From: Pseudomonas psychrophila HA-4
GTDB lineage: Bacteria > Pseudomonadota > Gammaproteobacteria > Pseudomonadales > Pseudomonadaceae
Length of the DNA: 64,000 nucleotides
Direction of reading: 5' to 3'
Assembly: GCF_000282975.1 (NCBI RefSeq)
Contig: NZ_ALJC01000025.1
Span: 62,001-126,000 of the forward strand
Shown here: positions 1 to 8,102 of the stretch, one piece after another
Layout of the letters: each line of letters begins with the position of its first letter
How positions within the stretch are numbered: the first letter of the stretch is position 1
Made by a program: the position numbers and the translations under genes
Notes under the pieces: generated by a model
Databases searched by the model: none
Told to the model about the DNA's origin: nothing
What the model saw: only the letters and a program-made list of their open reading frames with translations

Positions 1-2
1 GT

Positions 3-509
3 GTCGATTACGATGCCAACGCTTGGTATGGACAGGCCGAGTATGCCTTCAATACCTTGCCTCTGACGCCGGTGATTGGGTATCGCTACGCCAGTTTTTC
101 CGGCGATGACAACCTCAGCGACAATCGCCAGAAAGCTTGGGATCCTCTGAGCAAAGGCTTCGTCGACTGGAGCACTTGGCTGGTGGGGGATATTGTCGGT
201 AACTACTTGTTGTTCAACACCAACGAAAACGTTCAACAGTTCTCGATCAAAACCCACCTGAGTCCGACCGTGACCCTGGGCGCGATTCACTATCAGTTCT
301 GGCTGGACGAGAAGAACTACATGGGCGCACCTGTTAGCGATCGACGTTTTGCCGATGAGAGTGTGGTCTTTCTTGACTGGACCCCGACTCCGTCGCTCTA
401 TACGTCGCTGTCCTATAACTGGGTCAAGCCGTTGGCCGCTGCGAAGCAAGTATTCGGCGACAATCAGAAATTCAGCGCGCTGGAACTGTACTTCACCTAC
501 CGCTATTAA
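3..509 (+). CDS. Outer-membrane beta-barrel protein, C-terminal part (5' end outside window)
   Basis: The reading frame is open from the first bases of the window and stops at 507-509, so only the last 168 residues or so are present. The visible protein alternates polar and aromatic residues (for example NAWYGQAEYAF, TYRY at the very end), as in transmembrane beta-strands. It ends in aromatic residues as outer-membrane barrels usually do. I cannot assign the porin family with certainty; an alginate-export/AlgE-like barrel is one possibility. A substrate-binding protein gene follows 39 bp downstream on the same strand, so the two may be co-transcribed, pairing an outer-membrane channel with a periplasmic receptor. 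Confidence 0.6.
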   Translation, partial: VDYDANAWYGQAEYAFNTLPLTPVIGYRYASFSGDDNLSDNRQKAWDPLSKGFVDWSTWLVGDIVGNYLLFNTNENVQQFSIKTHLSPTVTLGAIHYQFWLDEKNYMGAPVSDRRFADESVVFLDWTPTPSLYTSLSYNWVKPLAAAKQVFGDNQKFSALELYFTYRY

Positions 510-548
510 GTGTCGCGAGCCGCCGCGGCCGCGTAGGAGTGCTTCACC

Positions 549-1652
549 ATGAACAAGAATGTACGCAACACCCTGTTGTCCGTTGCGCTGTCATTGCTGA
601 CGACGGGCGTTTCCCTCGCGCAAGAGCGCACGGTGCGGATCTATAACTGGATCGAATACTTGCCCCCGGAAATCCTCAAGAGCTTTCAGGAGGAAACCGG
701 AATCCGTCCTATCTATGACGTGTTCGACAGCGTCGAGACCTTGCAGTCCAAGTTGCTGACCGGCAACTCTGGCTATGATGTTGTCTACCCCGGCAGCGCC
801 AACCTGAGCCACTTGATCGAAGCGGGTGCCGTCCAGCCTCTGGATCGAAGCCAGTTGCCTAACTGGCAGCATTTGGATCCCGAGTTCATGAAGTCCCTGG
901 AGGCGGCGGGCGACACTGGCAACCGCTACGCTGCGCCTTACCTTTGGGGGACCACGTTGATTGGCTACAACGTTGACAAGGTTCAGAAGGTTCTGGGTGC
1001 CAATGTGCAGATGAACACATGGGACATGATCTTCAAGGAAGAGAACCTCTCCAAGCTGGCCAGTTGTGGTGTCGGTTTCCTCGATGCAGCCAATGAGATC
1101 GTGCCGATTGCCTTGCACTATCAGGGCCTTGACCCTAACAGCCAGAAGCGCGAGGACTACCCGCAGGCTCAGGCGGCGATGATGAAAATTCGCCCTTACG
1201 TCACCTACTTCAACTCGTCGCGCTATGGCATGGACCTCGCTAACGGTGACATTTGTGTCGCCGTAGGGTGGTCGGGTGGCGTGGAACTGGCCAGACAACT
1301 GGCCGATGCTGCGGGCAAGGGTGTGAGGGTGGAAATGGCCTTGCCCAAGGAAGGTGCGCCGATGTGGTCTGATGTGATGATGGTGCCGGTAAACGCCCCG
1401 AACACCAAAGAGGCCTACGAATTCATCAACTACATCCTGCGCCCAGATGTGATTGCCCGAATCAGTAACAAAATCGGATACCCCAACCCTAACAAGGATG
1501 CCTTCGCGCTGGTGAACGAGAGCATTCGTAAGAACCCCAATATGTATGTGCCGGACGAAGCGCGCAAAACGCTGTTCGCTCTGCAGCCCATGCCGCCAGC
1601 CATAGAGCGGATCCGCACCCGCCTCTGGACCAGCATCAAGACCAATCGCTGA
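549..1652 (+). CDS. Polyamine-type ABC transporter periplasmic substrate-binding protein
   Basis: This 367-residue protein has a clear Sec signal peptide ending near residue 24 (SLAQ). The mature start RIYNWIEYLPPEIL is typical of the PotF/SpuD/SpuE spermidine-putrescine receptor family, and the downstream segments YDVFDS, GYDVVYPG and YAAPYLWGTTLIGYN also match that family. The length is normal (about 365). It should bind a polyamine or related cation in the periplasm. No permease or ATPase genes are adjacent, so it would have to work with a transporter encoded elsewhere or as an orphan sensor. The preceding outer-membrane gene is 39 bp upstream. A GC-rich hairpin lies just after the stop codon. 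Confidence 0.85.
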   Translation: MNKNVRNTLLSVALSLLTTGVSLAQERTVRIYNWIEYLPPEILKSFQEETGIRPIYDVFDSVETLQSKLLTGNSGYDVVYPGSANLSHLIEAGAVQPLDRSQLPNWQHLDPEFMKSLEAAGDTGNRYAAPYLWGTTLIGYNVDKVQKVLGANVQMNTWDMIFKEENLSKLASCGVGFLDAANEIVPIALHYQGLDPNSQKREDYPQAQAAMMKIRPYVTYFNSSRYGMDLANGDICVAVGWSGGVELARQLADAAGKGVRVEMALPKEGAPMWSDVMMVPVNAPNTKEAYEFINYILRPDVIARISNKIGYPNPNKDAFALVNESIRKNPNMYVPDEARKTLFALQPMPPAIERIRTRLWTSIKTNR

Positions 1653-1660
1653 TCATCGTG

Positions 1661-1681
1661 GCCCGGCACGTGGTGCCGGGC
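1661..1681 (+). terminator. GC-rich hairpin after the polyamine-binding protein gene
   Basis: GCCCGGCAC and GTGCCGGGC form a perfect 9-bp stem around a 3-base loop, 9 bp after the stop codon. No T-run follows, so it may be a weak terminator or an mRNA-stabilising hairpin. Confidence 0.45.
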
Positions 1682-1818
1682 TCGATAGGGATGTTAGCTG
1701 TGCCTGATTCAACGCGATCGCTTGGGTTGATTCCCGTCATTCACGTCTGCTGTTGAGTACGGCCTCAACAGCGGATGTCATGCCTGCCATATGCTAGGAA
1801 TATCGCGAACAGCCCCTC

Positions 1819-2772
1819 TCAAAGGGAACTGGCGAGGTCCAGTCTTTCTAGGGTTTGAGCATCCAGTCTCAGCTGTGTCGAACGCGCCAGGCTATTCAGT
1901 TGCTCTAGATTGGTGGCACTTGCAATGGCAGAGCCAATGCCGGGTTGGTGCATGACCCAGGCCAAGGCGATTTCCGCTGGTGACACCTGTTGTTCCTGCG
2001 CCACCTGGTGCAGAACGCTTAAAATCCGCATGCCGCGCTCATCGAAGTACTTTTCTAGATCTTCGCGGCGAGCACTCTGCGTGAGGTCAATTAGGCGCTT
2101 GTATTTGCCGGTGAGGAAACCCGAGGCAAGGCTGAAATACGTCAGTACCTCGCAGCCCTCGGCCAAGGCAAAAGAACGCAACTGCTGCTCGAAATCATGC
2201 CGGTCATAGAGGTTGTATTCCAGCTGAAGGCTGGTGTAAGGCGGCAAGGCGTTGTCAGCGGCAGAGCGTTTAGCGGCTTGCAGATCTTCCAAGGTGTAGT
2301 TGGATGCGCCGATCGAGCGCACTTTGCCGCAGGCAATCAACGTAGCGTAGGTTTCCAGGGTTTCTTCGTGTGTTGTCGACGCATCCGGGTAGTGGGAAAA
2401 GTATAAATCGATGTAATCGGTTTGCAGCCGACGTAGCGAGTCATCCACGGCTTGCAGGATCCTGCCTTTTGAGAGCCCCTGTTGCGTAGGTGAGAGCTCG
2501 GCGCCAACCTTGGTGATGATTTTTATGTCACTGCGCCGGTGGCTGTTCAGGCTCAGCCATTTACCAATGATGGCTTCCGATTCGCCGCCGCTATTGCCGG
2601 TGACCCAGATGGAGTAGGCGTCTGCGGTATCAAACGTGTTGATGCCCAGTTCAAACGCAGCGTCGAGTAGCGACAGTGAATCTTGTTCGTTGACGGTCCA
2701 GCCAAAGACATTCCCCCCTAGGATCAGGCGCGAACTCTCCAGCGTTGAACTGCTCAGATCATCTTTTTTCAT
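1819..2772 (-). CDS. Aldo/keto reductase
   Basis: The 317-residue protein has the TIM-barrel aldo/keto reductase pattern. INTFDTADAYS carries the catalytic Asp and Tyr, IITKVG the Lys, and DLYFSHYPD the His. The C-terminal GIGSAIASATNLEQL matches the NADPH-binding segment. It resembles the general AKR subfamily with voltage-channel beta-like and sugar/aldehyde reductases; the substrate cannot be told. A TetR gene lies upstream on the same strand (88-bp gap), and the pair probably forms one unit with the regulator transcribed first, perhaps induced by reactive aldehydes or quinones. Confidence 0.85.
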   Translation of the reverse strand: MKKDDLSSSTLESSRLILGGNVFGWTVNEQDSLSLLDAAFELGINTFDTADAYSIWVTGNSGGESEAIIGKWLSLNSHRRSDIKIITKVGAELSPTQQGLSKGRILQAVDDSLRRLQTDYIDLYFSHYPDASTTHEETLETYATLIACGKVRSIGASNYTLEDLQAAKRSAADNALPPYTSLQLEYNLYDRHDFEQQLRSFALAEGCEVLTYFSLASGFLTGKYKRLIDLTQSARREDLEKYFDERGMRILSVLHQVAQEQQVSPAEIALAWVMHQPGIGSAIASATNLEQLNSLARSTQLRLDAQTLERLDLASSL

Positions 2773-2860
2773 ACCGGTCCGCCATTCGATTTAAAAATAA
2801 GTCTCTGGTTTTTGGTGTTCAACCAAACACCTTACGAGGGGATTGCATCGGACGCTCTTC

Positions 2861-3472
2861 TCAGGCCCGCATGCCGTAATACAGCAGTTCGGTGATTCGT
2901 CTTACCTGGGCGGAGTGGGACTCGACATCCGGCTGCTCCTGGTTGACCAACCTGAACAATTGCAGGTGTGAATAGTCATTCAACAAGAAAGCCGCCAAGT
3001 CGACATTGAGGTCAGCGCGCAGTTTGCCAGCCTGCTGCAACTCCCCAAGCAAGCCACTGATCTCAGCTTTGAGCGCATCGTTCATGGCGCGATAGCCTTC
3101 GGGCAGCCCGTTGTCGCCGCCAAACAGAATCAGCGGCAACAGTTCACGCCAGAGACTGGGGTGCATGACTTCCATTGCATAACCGGTCAGGCGGCGTTCC
3201 AAGTAACACATGGCGTCGACTGGATCATCAATGTCGAAGATCTGGCTGCGGGTATCCTTGAGCGCACGCTGGTCGGCGTCGTGCAGGATTTCCAGAATGA
3301 TTTCTTGCTTGTTACCAAAATACTTAAACACGGTGGGCGCGGACACCCCAGCCTGGTTGGCGATCTGTTCGATGGTGGTGCTCTGGAAACCTTGGCGTTC
3401 AAACAGTTCGATCGCTGCCTTGCTGATAGCTTGGCGTCGTTCGACTTTTTGACGTTCACGTAGTCCGCTCAC
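2861..3472 (-). CDS. TetR family transcriptional regulator
   Basis: This 203-residue protein has an N-terminal TetR helix-turn-helix at about residues 15-60 (AAIELFERQGFQSTTIEQIA, then VSAPTVFKYFGNKQEII). The rest is a helical ligand domain with no recognisable specificity. The likely start is the GTG at 3472, preceded by an AAGGA box with 7-base spacing. It reads towards the aldo/keto reductase gene and probably controls it and itself. Confidence 0.88.
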   Translation of the reverse strand: MSGLRERQKVERRQAISKAAIELFERQGFQSTTIEQIANQAGVSAPTVFKYFGNKQEIILEILHDADQRALKDTRSQIFDIDDPVDAMCYLERRLTGYAMEVMHPSLWRELLPLILFGGDNGLPEGYRAMNDALKAEISGLLGELQQAGKLRADLNVDLAAFLLNDYSHLQLFRLVNQEQPDVESHSAQVRRITELLYYGMRA

Positions 3473-3648
3473 AGAAGATCCTTGTTGCTGTGAAAAAGGG
3501 GGGCAGATTTAGCCCAATCATCCATGCAAAATACTTAGTCGAGTAAAACTTTTAAAGCACTAATTTTTGTAGTGCGCTCTTTTGCAGGAACGCATGGTTT
3601 GGGAGACGGAGTTTGCGGTGAAGCGTTCAGCGGCCTTACCCCGAATGC

Positions 3649-5430
3649 CTACTCTAGCGCTGACTGTTGGTACTTCTTCAGACGATAGGCAAATTGCGCC
3701 CGACTCAACCCCAGCAGTCGCGCAGCCGCAGCCAAATTGCCTTCACTCTTTTGCAGTGCTTCGTCGATCAATCGCGACTCAAGGCCGTCAATGGAGAAGC
3801 CTTGTTCAAGCCGGGTCAAGGTTTCCAGCAAGGCCGGGCGAGGCTGTGCGCTGTCGGGGCTGCGGTCGATTGTGGCGAGGCTGCCCTTGTCGTCCAGAGA
3901 GTACAGCTCCTGGGGTATTGGCTCGTTGCGAAACAGGTGGATCAGGTCGATGGCTTGACCATCCTCGCTGGCGATTAGGCCGCGCTCTATCAGGTTTTGC
4001 AGTTCTCGCACGTTGCCGGGGAAGTCGTAGCGTAGCAATGCTTTGAGCGCGCGCATGGTCAGCCCGGCTGGTTTGCGCGCGTAGTCCTGGCAGAAGCGCC
4101 GCAGGAACGCATTGACCAGTAACGGGATGTCGTCGCGTCGTTCACGCAGTGGCGGCAGGGTGATGGGGAAGACGTTCAAGCGGTAGAACAGGTCCTCTCG
4201 AAAGTCTCCAGCGGCTACCGCTTTGCGCAAGTCGACGTTGGTAGCCGCCACCACCCGCACATTGACCTTTATTGGCTGAGCACCGCCCACTCGCTCTATC
4301 TCGCGCTCCTGTAAGGCCCGCAGTAGCTTGCCTTGGCCGGGCAGGCTGAGGCTGGCGATCTCATCGAGAAACAGGGTACCGCCGTGGGCCCGCTCGAAGC
4401 GTCCTGGGCGCGAATGGGTTGCCCCGGTATAGGCGCCGCGTTCGACACCGAACAGTTCTGCCTCAATCAAATTGTCCGGGATCGCGGCACAGTTGAGGGC
4501 CACGAAGGGCGCTTGATGGCGTGGGCTGTACTGATGCAGTTGGCGTGCAAATAGCTCTTTCCCGACCCCGGATTCACCGCTGAACAATACCGTGGCGGGG
4601 GTAGGTGCAACACGCTGCAAGGCAAGGGTGGCTGCGTTAAAAGCGGCGCTGGCGCCGATGAGTTTTAGCTCGCCCGGCATTTCTCGGTCGTCATCGGGGG
4701 CCGGTGCTGGTGCCGGGCGCTGCCTGGGAGTGACGCTGGATGGCGAGGCGGTGAGATAACTCAGGTCTTGTTCAACATTGCCCCATTGTTCGGCAGTCTT
4801 GCCGACGACACGGCAGGTCTCGTGTCCCATGCCCCGGCATTCGGTTTCACGGAAGATCACCATGCGGCCGAACAGCCCGCTGACATAACCAATGGCATAG
4901 CCAAGTTCGGTCCAACATACCGGGTCTTGGCCAATTCCGTACGCGGCAATATGCTCGTCGGCCTCGCAGGAGTGATGCCAGAGAAATTCACCTTCGTAGA
5001 AGCCCGAGTCTGCGTCGAACTTGAAGTGCAGGGGCTCGACCTTGGTCATGCCCTCGAGGGTGTGCAGGCGAGTGCCAGCAGAGAAAATCGCCGCCGCATC
5101 AGCGTCTGGCCAACGCTCGCGGATCAGCCGCGCATCGCGTGCGCCAGACAGGTAGCCGGTGCGGGTAAACAGCCCACGGGTCTGTTCTAGGCCTTGGCGG
5201 TCAATGATTTCGCGCCGCAGTGCGCCGAAGGATGAGCTGTGCAATAGCAGCATGCGCTGATCGTTGAGCCAGATGCGTCCATCGACCGGGGAAAAGAACA
5301 GGCATTCGGTCAACTCGGCCAGGGTCGGTGAGTTGCCATCAGTCAGTTGGGTACTGTCCCCACGGGGCGAGAAATGCGCTTCGCGCATGGCGAGGCTTTG
5401 CGGCAGCAAGTGGGGATTAGTCATGGTCAT
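3649..5430 (-). CDS. Sigma54-dependent activator of the XylR/DmpR type (XylR_N, V4R, AAA+, Fis HTH)
   Basis: The 593-residue protein has four regions. An XylR_N-type aromatic-sensing domain spans about 38-140. A V4R domain spans about 145-212 with Cys155, Cys198 and Cys206. An AAA+ domain spans about 255-490, with Walker A GESGVGKE at 285-292 and Walker B GGTLFLDE at 350-357. A Fis-type helix-turn-helix lies at the C-terminus ([20 protein letters not shown]). The sigma54-contact loop reads GAYTGA (332-337) rather than GAFTGA, a tolerated variant in the family. Members bind an aromatic or related hydrophobic effector directly and activate -24/-12 promoters. It is divergent from the aldehyde dehydrogenase operon, whose upstream region has such a promoter, so that operon is its most likely target. 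The effector is unknown. Confidence 0.93.
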   Translation of the reverse strand: MTMTNPHLLPQSLAMREAHFSPRGDSTQLTDGNSPTLAELTECLFFSPVDGRIWLNDQRMLLLHSSSFGALRREIIDRQGLEQTRGLFTRTGYLSGARDARLIRERWPDADAAAIFSAGTRLHTLEGMTKVEPLHFKFDADSGFYEGEFLWHHSCEADEHIAAYGIGQDPVCWTELGYAIGYVSGLFGRMVIFRETECRGMGHETCRVVGKTAEQWGNVEQDLSYLTASPSSVTPRQRPAPAPAPDDDREMPGELKLIGASAAFNAATLALQRVAPTPATVLFSGESGVGKELFARQLHQYSPRHQAPFVALNCAAIPDNLIEAELFGVERGAYTGATHSRPGRFERAHGGTLFLDEIASLSLPGQGKLLRALQEREIERVGGAQPIKVNVRVVAATNVDLRKAVAAGDFREDLFYRLNVFPITLPPLRERRDDIPLLVNAFLRRFCQDYARKPAGLTMRALKALLRYDFPGNVRELQNLIERGLIASEDGQAIDLIHLFRNEPIPQELYSLDDKGSLATIDRSPDSAQPRPALLETLTRLEQGFSIDGLESRLIDEALQKSEGNLAAAARLLGLSRAQFAYRLKKYQQSALE

Positions 5431-5467
5431 GCCCCTGGCGCAGTGAATGGTTTAAATGAGTAACTTC

Positions 5468-5495
5468 GATAATAGTTATTAAACATAACTTTATC
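5468..5495. promoter_or_regulatory. Imperfect inverted repeat, candidate upstream activating sequence
   Basis: GATAATAGTTAT (5468-5479) and ATAACTTTATC (5485-5495) form an imperfect inverted repeat around a 5-base centre. It lies in the divergent region about 120-145 bp upstream of the -24/-12 promoter, the distance usual for enhancer sites of XylR-type activators. Assignment to the neighbouring regulator is inference. Confidence 0.4.
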
Positions 5496-5613
5496 ATTTG
5501 AACAAGTGACCTGAAGCTGGCCGAGCGCAGAGGCCATCGCCCGATCGTTGAGTACTCCTCTTTAACCCTTAGGCCAGAGCCTTTGCCATTTAAATAACCG
5601 ATGCACTCAGGAA

Positions 5614-5632
5614 CACGGCACAGCCCTTGCTC
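5614..5632 (+). promoter_or_regulatory. Sigma54 (-24/-12) promoter of the aldehyde dehydrogenase operon
   Basis: The stretch CGGCACAGCCCTTGCT contains GGCAC at 5617-5621 and TTGC at 5627-5630. The GG and GC pairs are exactly 12 bases apart, as the consensus TGGCAC-N5-TTGC requires. It lies about 86 bases before the chosen start at 5716, and a sigma54 activator gene diverges just upstream. Confidence 0.8.
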
Positions 5633-5715
5633 TAGTGCTTTGACAACGCAGACGACTCCAGCGATTTAGCAAGGTGTCGTCGAGCGATGACAAACACAAG
5701 CGCCGGGAGGCCCAA

Positions 5716-7191
5716 ATGTCGGTGAGTGAACACTCTGATTTTCTGCGGGACGAGTTGTGGTGCGAGCGCATCTTCAACGGTGATTGGGTACGCCCATTGG
5801 GCGGCAGTAATAGCGTACGAGAGCCCGCTACCGGCGAGGTGCTGACCGTCACCGGCTTGGCTGATGCAGCGGATATTGCGTTTGCCAGTCTTAACGCTTC
5901 CCGTGTACAGCCGGGTTGGGCGGCATTAGGTCCGCGCGAGCGGGCCGAGATCTTCCGCAAAGCCGCAGCATTGGCTCAGCAACACCTTGCCGAGCTGGCG
6001 CTGTACATCGCGCGGGAAAGCGGCAGCAGTCTGTTCAAGGGGGAGCATGAGGTCCGTGAGGCGATTGTCTTGCTGCATCAGGCAGCAGGGCTGCTCTCTC
6101 AGCCTCACGGCCTGGTTCTTCCAAGCGAGGCGGGGCGCTTGTCTTATGCACGTCGGCTACCCCATGGCGTGGTCGGAGTGATTTCTCCGTTCAACTTTCC
6201 TCTGGTGCTCTCCTTGCGCTCGGTTGCTCCCGCGTTAGCGGCCGGCAATGCCGTAGTGCTCAAGCCTGATCCACAGACGCCGGTCAGTGGTGGCTTCATC
6301 ATCGCCCGGTTATTTGAGGAGGCCGGGCTGCCCAAAGGGTTGTTGCAGGTTTTACCGGGTGCAGCGGTGGCCGGCGAGGCGCTGTGCCGCGACCCGCATG
6401 TACGGATGATTGCGTTTACCGGCTCAACCGCAGCGGGGCGCAAAGTCGCAGAGGTGGCCGGACGGCATCTGAAAAAAGTAGCCCTGGAGTTGGGCGGCAA
6501 GAACTCGCTGATCGTGCTCGAAGACGCCGACCTTGAACTGGCGGCCAGCAACGCTGCGTGGGGGGCGTGGTTGCATCAGGGGCAGATTTGCATGGCCACC
6601 GGACGCATCCTAGCCCATGAGTCAATCGCCGAAGAACTGGTGCGCAGGCTTGCAGAGAAAGCGCGCGCAATCACCGTCGGCAATGCCGCGCGGGGTGAAG
6701 CAGTGCTGGGCCCTCTGATCAACAAGCACCAGTTGCAACGCGTGCATGAAATCGTCACTGAGAGTGTCAGTGCCGGGGCAACGCTGGAAGCTGGCGGCGA
6801 GTTTGAACAGCTCTTCTATCAACCCACGGTTCTTTCTGGCGTGCGTCCGGGGATGCGTGCGTTCGACGAGGAAATCTTCGGCCCAGTCGCCACGGTGGTG
6901 AGTTTTGCCAACGACGAGGAGGCCATCGAGTTGGCCAATCGTACGGAGTATGGCTTGTCCGCGGGGATCATCTCGCCTTCGGTCGGACGAGCGATGGCGA
7001 TTGGCGAGCGCCTCAATTGCGGTTTGCTGCATATCAACGATCAGACAGTGGCCGATGAGTGCATCAATCCATTTGGTGGGCGTGGCAGTTCGGGAAATGC
7101 CGGCAGCGTTGGCGGCCCGGCGGACTGGGACGAATACACCCAATGGCAGTGGGTGACGATCAAGGACACCGCGCCGCGCTACCCGTTCTAA
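5716..7191 (+). CDS. NAD(P)-dependent aldehyde dehydrogenase, benzaldehyde/aryl-aldehyde type
   Basis: This 491-residue enzyme oxidises an aldehyde to the acid. It has the ALDH catalytic Cys at residue 292 in HQGQICMATGR, the general-base Glu in LELGGKN, the cofactor segment FTGSTAAGRKVAE, and the substrate-loop segment ISPFNFPL. It most resembles the benzaldehyde/vanillin-dehydrogenase branch (XylC-like). I chose the ATG at 5716 over the in-frame GTG at 5674 because GGGAGG stands 5 bases before it. It is the first gene after the sigma54 promoter, followed by an alcohol-dehydrogenase-type SDR, so alcohol-to-aldehyde-to-acid oxidation of a hydrophobic or aryl alcohol is the natural reading. 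Confidence 0.9.
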   Translation: MSVSEHSDFLRDELWCERIFNGDWVRPLGGSNSVREPATGEVLTVTGLADAADIAFASLNASRVQPGWAALGPRERAEIFRKAAALAQQHLAELALYIARESGSSLFKGEHEVREAIVLLHQAAGLLSQPHGLVLPSEAGRLSYARRLPHGVVGVISPFNFPLVLSLRSVAPALAAGNAVVLKPDPQTPVSGGFIIARLFEEAGLPKGLLQVLPGAAVAGEALCRDPHVRMIAFTGSTAAGRKVAEVAGRHLKKVALELGGKNSLIVLEDADLELAASNAAWGAWLHQGQICMATGRILAHESIAEELVRRLAEKARAITVGNAARGEAVLGPLINKHQLQRVHEIVTESVSAGATLEAGGEFEQLFYQPTVLSGVRPGMRAFDEEIFGPVATVVSFANDEEAIELANRTEYGLSAGIISPSVGRAMAIGERLNCGLLHINDQTVADECINPFGGRGSSGNAGSVGGPADWDEYTQWQWVTIKDTAPRYPF

Positions 7192-7236
7192 CGGGAGCAG
7201 GCCTTAGCGTGTGCTGGGTCAGCCGGGTGAATACAC

Positions 7237-7247
7237 AACAATAATAA
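7237..7247 (+). promoter_or_regulatory. A-rich AAnAAnAA box (Hfq/Crc-type) before the SDR gene
   Basis: AACAATAATAA lies immediately 5' of the ribosome-binding site AGAGGA and 11 bases before the ATG at 7259. It matches the AAnAAnAA catabolite-activity motif at which Hfq with Crc blocks translation of catabolic mRNAs in Pseudomonas. Confidence 0.65.
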
Positions 7248-7258
7248 GAGGACACACT

Positions 7259-8026
7259 ATGAAACTCGACAACAAGATCGTGCTGGTGACCGGGGTTTCC
7301 TCGGGTATCGGTGCAGCCACTGCCAGTCTGCTGCGTTTTCACGGTGCTCACGTGATTGGCATAGACCTAAAGGCCCCGAACATGACCCTGGACGGCTTTG
7401 TCCAAGGTGATCTGAGCAGTGCCGAGAGTATCGACCGGCTGTTGCCGCAATTGCCGACACGGATCGACAGTCTGTGCAACATCGCCGGGGTCCCGGGCAC
7501 CGCAAATCCGCTATTGCTGGCACAGGTCAATTACTTGGGTGTGCGCCACCTGAGCAGTGCGCTACTGCCACGCATCTCGGCTGGCGGCAGTATCGTCAAT
7601 ATCGCCTCGATCCTCGGCGCGGAGTGGCCACAACGCCTGGATCTGCATAAGGCGTTGGCGCGCATCGAAGGTTTTGCCACCGCGCAAAGCTGGTTGGCCG
7701 AGCATCCGGTACCCGCCGAGACCTGCTACCAGTATTTCAAGGAAGCCTTGATCGTTTGGAACTACCTCCAAGCCCAGCCTTGGTTTATGGAACATTCCGT
7801 ACGCATGAACAGTGTGGCGCCAGGCCCTGTTTTCACGCCCATCCTCAGCGACTTTGTCAGCATGCTCGGTGAGTCCCGAGTCCAGGCTGATGCCCATCGC
7901 ATGAAGCGCCCCGGGTACGCCGATGAAGTGGCGGCGGTGATTGCTTTCTTGTGTGCCGACGAGTCGCGCTGGATCAACGGCGTCAACCTGGCAGTCGATG
8001 GCGGATTGGCCTCCACCTACATCTAG
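7259..8026 (+). CDS. SDR family oxidoreductase, coniferyl-alcohol dehydrogenase type
   Basis: This 255-residue short-chain dehydrogenase has the cofactor motif TGVSSGIG near residue 11 and a catalytic YxxxK as YQYFK. It contains the segments CNIAGVPG and FTPILSDF typical of the CalA/3-alpha-hydroxysteroid dehydrogenase subgroup. The ATG at 7259 is preferred to the upstream GTG-type start at 7211 because of the AGAGGA site. Family members oxidise coniferyl alcohol or 3-alpha-hydroxysteroids with NAD. Its position after the aldehyde dehydrogenase suggests it makes the aldehyde (or ketone) that the operon further oxidises. Confidence 0.85.
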   Translation: MKLDNKIVLVTGVSSGIGAATASLLRFHGAHVIGIDLKAPNMTLDGFVQGDLSSAESIDRLLPQLPTRIDSLCNIAGVPGTANPLLLAQVNYLGVRHLSSALLPRISAGGSIVNIASILGAEWPQRLDLHKALARIEGFATAQSWLAEHPVPAETCYQYFKEALIVWNYLQAQPWFMEHSVRMNSVAPGPVFTPILSDFVSMLGESRVQADAHRMKRPGYADEVAAVIAFLCADESRWINGVNLAVDGGLASTYI

Positions 8027-8035
8027 AACCTTGTG

Positions 8036-8056
8036 GCGAGGGGGCTGCCCCCTCGC
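8036..8056 (+). repeat. GC-rich REP-like hairpin inside the operon
   Basis: GCGAGGGGGC and GCCCCCTCGC form a perfect 10-bp stem around one T, extendable by GTG/CAC on the outside. This is the common Pseudomonas REP sequence type. There is no T-run, so it probably attenuates or stabilises the operon transcript rather than ending it. Confidence 0.6.
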
Positions 8057-8077
8057 GACACGTGCAACGCTATGCCG

Positions 8078-8090
8078 AAAATAAAAATAA
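8078..8090 (+). promoter_or_regulatory. A-rich AAnAAnAA box before the DUF1302 gene
   Basis: AAAATAAAAATAA directly precedes the GAGGAG ribosome-binding site of the gene starting at 8103. It is a candidate Hfq/Crc site. Confidence 0.55.
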
Positions 8091-8102
8091 TGAGGAGCGT
8101 CC

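Noticed and set aside
591..1298. Long minus-strand open frame opposite the polyamine-binding protein gene
   Set aside because: It has no recognisable protein features and is the reverse-strand shadow of a well-supported gene, a common effect of high GC content. Similar long shadows at 7562-8251, 9978-10844 and 55936-56658 were also dropped.
8036..8056. Intrinsic terminator splitting the sigma54 operon
   Set aside because: The hairpin has no T-run and matches the REP type. The next gene has its own leader box but no clear promoter, so read-through is more likely.
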